Both the position numbers and the translations under genes were made by a program. Below, in pieces: positions 60,342 to 64,000 of a DNA stretch of 64,000 nucleotides. The DNA is from Rhodococcoides fascians A25f (GTDB lineage Bacteria; Actinomycetota; Actinomycetes; Mycobacteriales; Mycobacteriaceae): the NCBI RefSeq assembly GCF_000760935.2, contig NZ_CP049744.1, positions 4,061,501-4,125,500 on the forward strand, in the 5' to 3' direction. The notes beneath the pieces are model-generated. The model worked only from the letters and a program-made list of their open reading frames with translations, was not told the DNA's origin and did no database searches. The first letter of the stretch is position 1; each line of letters opens with the position of its first letter.

Positions 60342-61094
60342 GTGACATCGGCGGCTGGGGCGAAACCCTGGCTCGTTGCCACGGTGCAGACCGTGCGGCG
60401 TGAGACACCAACCGCGTCCACCCTGGTTCTCGACGTCGACGGATGGCCAGGCCATCTTGCCGGTCAGCACGTGGACGTCAAGCTCACCGCCGAAGACGGC
60501 TACAGCGCGCAGCGAAGCTACTCCGTGGCGTCGGCTCCCGACGGCACGTCGCGCATCGAGATCGCGGTCCAGAACGTCGCGGACGGCGAGGTGTCGCCCT
60601 ACCTGGTCGAGGCCGTCGAGGTCGGCGATCGCATCGAGATCCGCGGGCCGGTGGGTCGATGGTTCGTCTGGCGGCCGTCCGAGCCCTCCGAGACACCGTC
60701 CCCGCCGATCCTGTTGGTGGGCGGCGGTTCCGGCATCGTCCCGCTCCGCGCGATGGTTCACGCGCAGGCTTCGGCGACGGGTGGACGAGTGCCTTTCCGG
60801 GTGCTGTACTCGGTGCGCGAACCCGCGGAGGTCTACTTCGCCGACGAGTGGGCTCACCCTCCGGCCGGCGTCGACGTCACCATGATCCACACGCGGCGTG
60901 CCCCTGCCGGCAACGCACGGCCCCTCGGCCGCATCACGATCGAGGACCTCGACGCCCACGGATGGCCGGCAGAGTTCGAGCCGCGGTGCTACATCTGCGG
61001 CCCCACGAGCTTCGTCGACACGGTGGCCGACATGCTGGTGGCGCGAGGCCACTCGGCAGCGAACATCCGTACCGAGCGTTTCGGACCGAGCTGA
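60342..61094 (+). CDS. FAD-binding ferredoxin-reductase-type oxidoreductase
   Basis: This 250-aa flavoprotein of the FNR fold has an N-terminal FAD domain (residues about 10-100; GQHVDVKL, RSYSVASAPDG) and an NAD(P) domain (about 105-250; LLVGGGSGIVPLRAM, CYICGPTSFVDTVADML). No 2Fe-2S domain is attached. The GTG start is 1 nt after the stop of the molybdoenzyme gene, so the two form an operon in which this protein would pass electrons from NAD(P)H to the molybdenum centre. Confidence 0.88.
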   Translation: MTSAAGAKPWLVATVQTVRRETPTASTLVLDVDGWPGHLAGQHVDVKLTAEDGYSAQRSYSVASAPDGTSRIEIAVQNVADGEVSPYLVEAVEVGDRIEIRGPVGRWFVWRPSEPSETPSPPILLVGGGSGIVPLRAMVHAQASATGGRVPFRVLYSVREPAEVYFADEWAHPPAGVDVTMIHTRRAPAGNARPLGRITIEDLDAHGWPAEFEPRCYICGPTSFVDTVADMLVARGHSAANIRTERFGPS

Positions 61095-61210
61095 GGGAGG
61101 CCCTCCGCTCGGCACCGCGCACGCGGTAGATGAACTATCCACATTTCGACGGTCACAGTGGGGTTGGGATCCGTCCCTTCTGGATCCGGCTTCCCATACT
61201 GTCTGCAGTC

Positions 61211-62077
61211 ATGACCATCGATCGAGTACCGGTATCCGGCGGAGACGTCGTCGTGGAAACACACACCGGGACCAGTGAGCCAGTCCTCGTGGTGCATGGG
61301 GTTTCCAGCCAGCGCATGCTCTGGAGCTGGCTGCACGCGGAGTCGCCGCACCTGACCCTCGTTGCACCGGATCTGCGCGGCAGAGGTGACAGCGTGGACG
61401 TCACGGGACTGTCATCGCTGGCCCAGCACGCAGACGATCTGGACGCCGTCCTGGATGCGTTGGGACTCGACGCCGTGCACGTGTGCGGAATGTCCATGGG
61501 CGGTTTCGTGGCAGTCGAATTCGCGGCCCGGTATCCGTCCAGAGTGAAGAGTCTCGTTCTCGTCGACGGGGGCGTTCCAGTCGCACCGCCCGCCGGTCTC
61601 ACCCAGGACAACGTAGCGGCTGCTTTCGGGGACAAGATTGCGCGAACTCAGCAGCGGTGGAACAACATCGAGGATTACATCGAGTTCTTGGTGTCGACGT
61701 CGTTGCCGCTGCTCGACCCCGCCGACCCGCTGCTACGGACGTATGCCGAACACGATCTGGCCGACGGATCGATTCGACTGTCGTCGGCTGCGGTCGTCGC
61801 CGACGCCACGGACGTGTTCTTCGGCGCTTCACGATTCCGGGAACTGACCATGCCGATTCGATTCCTGCACGCGCAGTGGAGTGTTGGGGCAGATTCCGCC
61901 CCGATGTACTCACCGCAGGACATCGAAGCACTCGACCTGACGTCCATCACCCCGATGCCGGGGCTCGATCACGCAGGGACGACCATGACTGCGGTCGGTG
62001 CGGCTGCAGTGGGAGAAACGATCGACGAAGCAATCGACGCGGAGCCAGAAGGAGTCGGGCAGTTCACCGATGCGTAG
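61211..62077 (+). CDS. Alpha/beta-hydrolase
   Basis: This 288-aa soluble hydrolase shows the motifs VVHGVSSQRMLW (oxyanion region), APDLRGRGDS, nucleophile elbow VCGMSMGGFVA (Ser95) and a C-terminal PGLDHAGTTM with the His; the acid is probably in the region HAQWSVGADSAPMY. The fold resembles haloalkane dehalogenase/epoxide hydrolase/esterase relatives, but the substrate cannot be told. The 3' end overlaps the convergent MerR gene by 14 bp. Confidence 0.85.
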   Translation: MTIDRVPVSGGDVVVETHTGTSEPVLVVHGVSSQRMLWSWLHAESPHLTLVAPDLRGRGDSVDVTGLSSLAQHADDLDAVLDALGLDAVHVCGMSMGGFVAVEFAARYPSRVKSLVLVDGGVPVAPPAGLTQDNVAAAFGDKIARTQQRWNNIEDYIEFLVSTSLPLLDPADPLLRTYAEHDLADGSIRLSSAAVVADATDVFFGASRFRELTMPIRFLHAQWSVGADSAPMYSPQDIEALDLTSITPMPGLDHAGTTMTAVGAAAVGETIDEAIDAEPEGVGQFTDA

Positions 62078-62480
62078 CAGATGCGTCGGCCTCGAACGGT
62101 GCCCATGGGGTGTCTCGAAGCGCAGGACAGTGTTCGGGTGTCGGGTTGTGTGCAATGTCGATCATCCGATCGAGGACGTCACGCGTGGCGGCCAGATCGG
62201 CCATGGCCGCGGTGATTCGGTCTCGTTCGACTCTCATGATCTCGAAGGCCTCGGGCGAGCTCTGGCCGCTGTCTATACACGGCAGGAGTTGCAGAATCTT
62301 CCGACTCGAAAGACCAGCGGAGAAAAGTTGCTGGAGTAACTTCACGCGCTCGACGGCAGACTCAGGGTAGACGCGTTGTTCGCTGAAGGTACGTTCGGAC
62401 GCCAGCAAGCCCTGCTCTTCGTAGTAGCGAAGAGCTCGCGTGCTCACTCCTGCCAGGTGTGCCACCTCGCCTATACGCAT
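62064..62480 (-). CDS. MerR-family transcriptional regulator
   Basis: This 138-aa regulator has a MerR helix-turn-helix (residues 1-70; RIGEVAHLAGVSTRALRYYE, then EQGLL) and a coiled-coil dimerisation helix (about 80-125) with a single conserved Cys-containing segment (LLPCIDSG). ATG 62480 is the standard start for the family. It is divergent from an SDR gene, with a 20-bp-spaced promoter and dyad between them (62519-62550); it probably activates the SDR gene. Confidence 0.88.
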   Translation of the reverse strand: MRIGEVAHLAGVSTRALRYYEEQGLLASERTFSEQRVYPESAVERVKLLQQLFSAGLSSRKILQLLPCIDSGQSSPEAFEIMRVERDRITAAMADLAATRDVLDRMIDIAHNPTPEHCPALRDTPWAPFEADASATHR

Positions 62481-62518
62481 CCAGTATCTCCCTCGGAGCA
62501 ATATTTCGGTTCTTGGAC

Positions 62519-62550
62519 TTGCCCTTGACGTTAACGTGAAGTTTTAGCCT
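62519..62550 (+). promoter_or_regulatory. MerR-type promoter of the SDR gene
   Basis: A possible -35 TTGCCC (62519-62524) and -10 TAGCCT (62545-62550) are 20 bp apart, longer than the usual 17. The spacer holds the near-perfect dyad CTTGACGTTAACGTGAAG (62524-62541). Overlong spacers with a central dyad are the hallmark of promoters untwisted by MerR activators; the divergent MerR gene is adjacent. Confidence 0.65.
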
Positions 62551-62611
62551 TGTCGATGTCGGACCGATCAGGACCGAAGAAACGAAAATTCGCGAAGAAA
62601 GCAAGGTCCCC

Positions 62612-63337
62612 ATGGACTTCTCCGACCAGATCGCCCTCGTCACCGGAGCCAACCGTGGCATCGGCCGTCACTTCGTCCTCGAACTGCTCGATCGAGGTGC
62701 GGAGAAAATCTACGCGTCAGCTCGCAGACCCGAAATGCTCGACTTCGACGACAACCGGGTGGTGCCGTTGACGCTCGACTTGCTCGACAGCGAATCGGTG
62801 AGAGCGGCGGCGTCGACGGCGTCCGATGTCACTCTGCTCGTCAACAATGCGGGCATCTCCACCGGCGCCGCGCTCGTCACCGGTGACCTCACCGAGGTTC
62901 GACGCGAGATGGACACACACTTCTGGGGCACACTGCACGTCATTCGGGCATTCGCCCCGGTACTCGCAGCACAGGGTGGCGGCTCGATCGTCAACATCTT
63001 GTCGGCTCTATCTTGGTTCGCCACAACGGGATCCGGGGCCTACTCTGCCGCGAAGGCCGCCGAATGGAACATGACGAACGGTGTACGCCTGGAACTTGCA
63101 CCGCAAGGAACATTCGTACAGGGCGTACTTCTCGGCGCTGCAGATACCGACATCGCCGCCGGCTACGACGGACCGAAGATCGATCCCCGCACAGTGCCGC
63201 GTGCCGCCCTGGACGGTCTGGCGGCCGGCTCCATCGAAATCATCGTCGACGAATGGACCGCTATGGTGAAGTCCTCTCTCGCCGGCGATCCCGCAGCTTT
63301 CTATGCACAGATGGCCGAACTACTCGGAGCGAACTGA
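62612..63337 (+). CDS. Short-chain dehydrogenase/reductase (SDR)
   Basis: This 241-aa classical SDR has the nucleotide motif TGANRGIG (11-18), NNAG (78-81), catalytic Ser131 in NILSALSW and YSAAK (Tyr144, Lys148). NADPH or NADH use cannot be decided with certainty; Asn/Arg in the glycine motif favours NADP. It is divergent from a MerR regulator and probably activated by it. Substrate unknown. Confidence 0.9.
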   Translation: MDFSDQIALVTGANRGIGRHFVLELLDRGAEKIYASARRPEMLDFDDNRVVPLTLDLLDSESVRAAASTASDVTLLVNNAGISTGAALVTGDLTEVRREMDTHFWGTLHVIRAFAPVLAAQGGGSIVNILSALSWFATTGSGAYSAAKAAEWNMTNGVRLELAPQGTFVQGVLLGAADTDIAAGYDGPKIDPRTVPRAALDGLAAGSIEIIVDEWTAMVKSSLAGDPAAFYAQMAELLGAN

Positions 63338-63493
63338 CTTTCCATCCCAACTCCCGACCCCCAACCGAAAGGCACTGGGCGGGGCCATATGGATTCGATC
63401 CGAGAACTGTGGGGTGCACCGAACCGTTCGGTCAGGCGGAAGGGATGTGAGCGGCGAGGTGTCGCACTACGGAACCGCTCTTTTCACGCTCCC

Positions 63494-64000
63494 CTAGGTT
63501 CGATCCCGAGCCAGAATGCGTTCGAGGTAGTCGAGGTCCTCGCGGAGCATGGAGATGGCCCGTTCGGGCCCCTCGGGTACGACGGGCTTGCCGCTGTCCT
63601 GGGCAACGGTGCGCAGTGCCATGTCGGCGAGTTGGACGGCCACGCTCCGATCGGCGTCCGGATCACCGCTCTGATGCCACCAGGCGACCCAGTTCAGCAT
63701 GCCGATGATGCCGAGTGCCGCAGTACGCGGATCGACGGGTCTGAATTCCCCTGCCTTGACGCCGCTTTCGACGACCGTCACGAACTCCTTGAGGACGTGA
63801 CGTCGACTCTGCTGGTAGGTCCGAGAAATCTCTTCGGGGAGGTCGGCTTCCGACCTGATGATGAGCTTGAAGCGATCGGCGGTTTCAGCTTGGTTCAGGG
63901 CGATCGCGGTGGCCATCTTGCGAAGCTTCTCGGTGGGACCGAGATCGGATCGCTCGTTGATCTGGTGCAGAACTGCGGCAGGCGTCTCGGTGCTCTCACT
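63494..64000 (-). CDS. TetR-family regulator, C-terminal part (continues past the window)
   Basis: The frame is open from the right edge of the window to the stop at 63494; at least 168 residues of the ligand-binding half are visible (SESTETPAAVLHQINERSDL from the edge, then FKLIIRSEADLPEEISRTYQ, ending near LDYLERILARDRT). This matches the helical C-terminal domain of TetR regulators of the KstR2/FadR-like type, including the sequence GMLNWVAWWHQSGD. The helix-turn-helix lies beyond the window. It converges on the SDR gene across about 156 bp in which I see no gene. Confidence 0.8.
   Translation of the reverse strand, partial: SESTETPAAVLHQINERSDLGPTEKLRKMATAIALNQAETADRFKLIIRSEADLPEEISRTYQQSRRHVLKEFVTVVESGVKAGEFRPVDPRTAALGIIGMLNWVAWWHQSGDPDADRSVAVQLADMALRTVAQDSGKPVVPEGPERAISMLREDLDYLERILARDRT

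Noticed and set aside
1..64000. tRNA genes, CRISPR arrays, insertion sequences, attachment sites, prophage genes
   Set aside because: None was recognised; no cloverleaf, regular spacer repeat, transposase or integrase motif was seen, although a covariance or profile search was not possible here.

Overview
The window is a stretch of actinobacterial chromosome. It is GC-rich, with dense genes, frequent GTG starts and many 4-nt ATGA/GTGA overlaps. A complete YrbE/Mce lipid-import locus with Mce-associated proteins, two CotA/phenoxazinone-synthase-type multicopper oxidases, several MHS-family transporters and many TetR/MerR/GntR catabolic regulators point to a mycolic-acid actinomycete, most likely Rhodococcus/Rhodococcoides (Nocardiaceae). 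I saw no tRNA, rRNA, CRISPR array, insertion sequence or prophage.

Layout. 1-1.5 kb: 3' end of a secreted SGNH esterase and a MerR-glyoxalase fusion regulator. 1.6-7.6 kb: a catabolic island (MHS transporter, acyl-CoA ligase, TetR, ACAD10/11-like acyl-CoA dehydrogenase, APH-like kinase). The same 22-bp operator, in opposite orientation, precedes the ligase/transporter operon and the dehydrogenase/kinase operon; the gene set resembles 4-hydroxyacid (levulinate-type) catabolism. 7.6-13.2 kb: secreted GH43-like beta-propeller, PAS-GGDEF cyclase, ketosynthase, zinc-ribbon protein, FdhA-type dehydrogenase. 13.4-17.3 kb: araBDA for L-arabinose, with a LacI-type (AraR-like) operator. 17.4-21.7 kb: D-2-hydroxyacid dehydrogenase, ICL/PEP-mutase family lyase, GntR regulator and MHS transporter, with a shared GntR-site candidate.

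21.9-45.4 kb is the most remarkable part. Five copies of an 18-bp site (CCATAC-N6-GTATGG type) lie 33-50 bp upstream of five starts: multicopper oxidase 1; a CoA-transferase following a TetR gene; the divergent pair of lipase-like/TetR operon and multicopper oxidase 2-yrbEAB-mceABCDEF operon; two Mce-associated genes; and an operon of alpha/beta hydrolase, MpaB/Lcp-type (DUF2236) oxygenase, homogentisate 1,2-dioxygenase, aldehyde dehydrogenase, CrtC-like lipocalin-fold protein and an exported protein. I read this as one TetR-controlled uptake and degradation system for a hydrophobic substrate. Its enzyme mix (isoprenoid-cleaving oxygenase family, homogentisate dioxygenase, quinol-oxidising copper enzymes, Mce import) would suit a prenylated hydroquinone/tocopherol-like lipid or another terpenoid-phenol. 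The substrate is inference.

45.5-51.2 kb: one leftward gene train with a CynX-type MFS transporter, a two-component system, an MHS transporter and an orphan TAXI-type binding lipoprotein. 51.4-64 kb: a mosaic of XRE-cupin regulator, CinA, membrane-anchored esterase, deaminase, GNAT, alcohol dehydrogenase with a palindrome over its start codon, XRE regulator, DoxX protein, SUOX-type molybdoenzyme plus flavoreductase, alpha/beta hydrolase, MerR/SDR divergent pair and a partial TetR. Three gene remnants (DoxX, DUF4239-like, SDR) in 53.5-59.7 kb mark this stretch as a rearrangement or decay zone.
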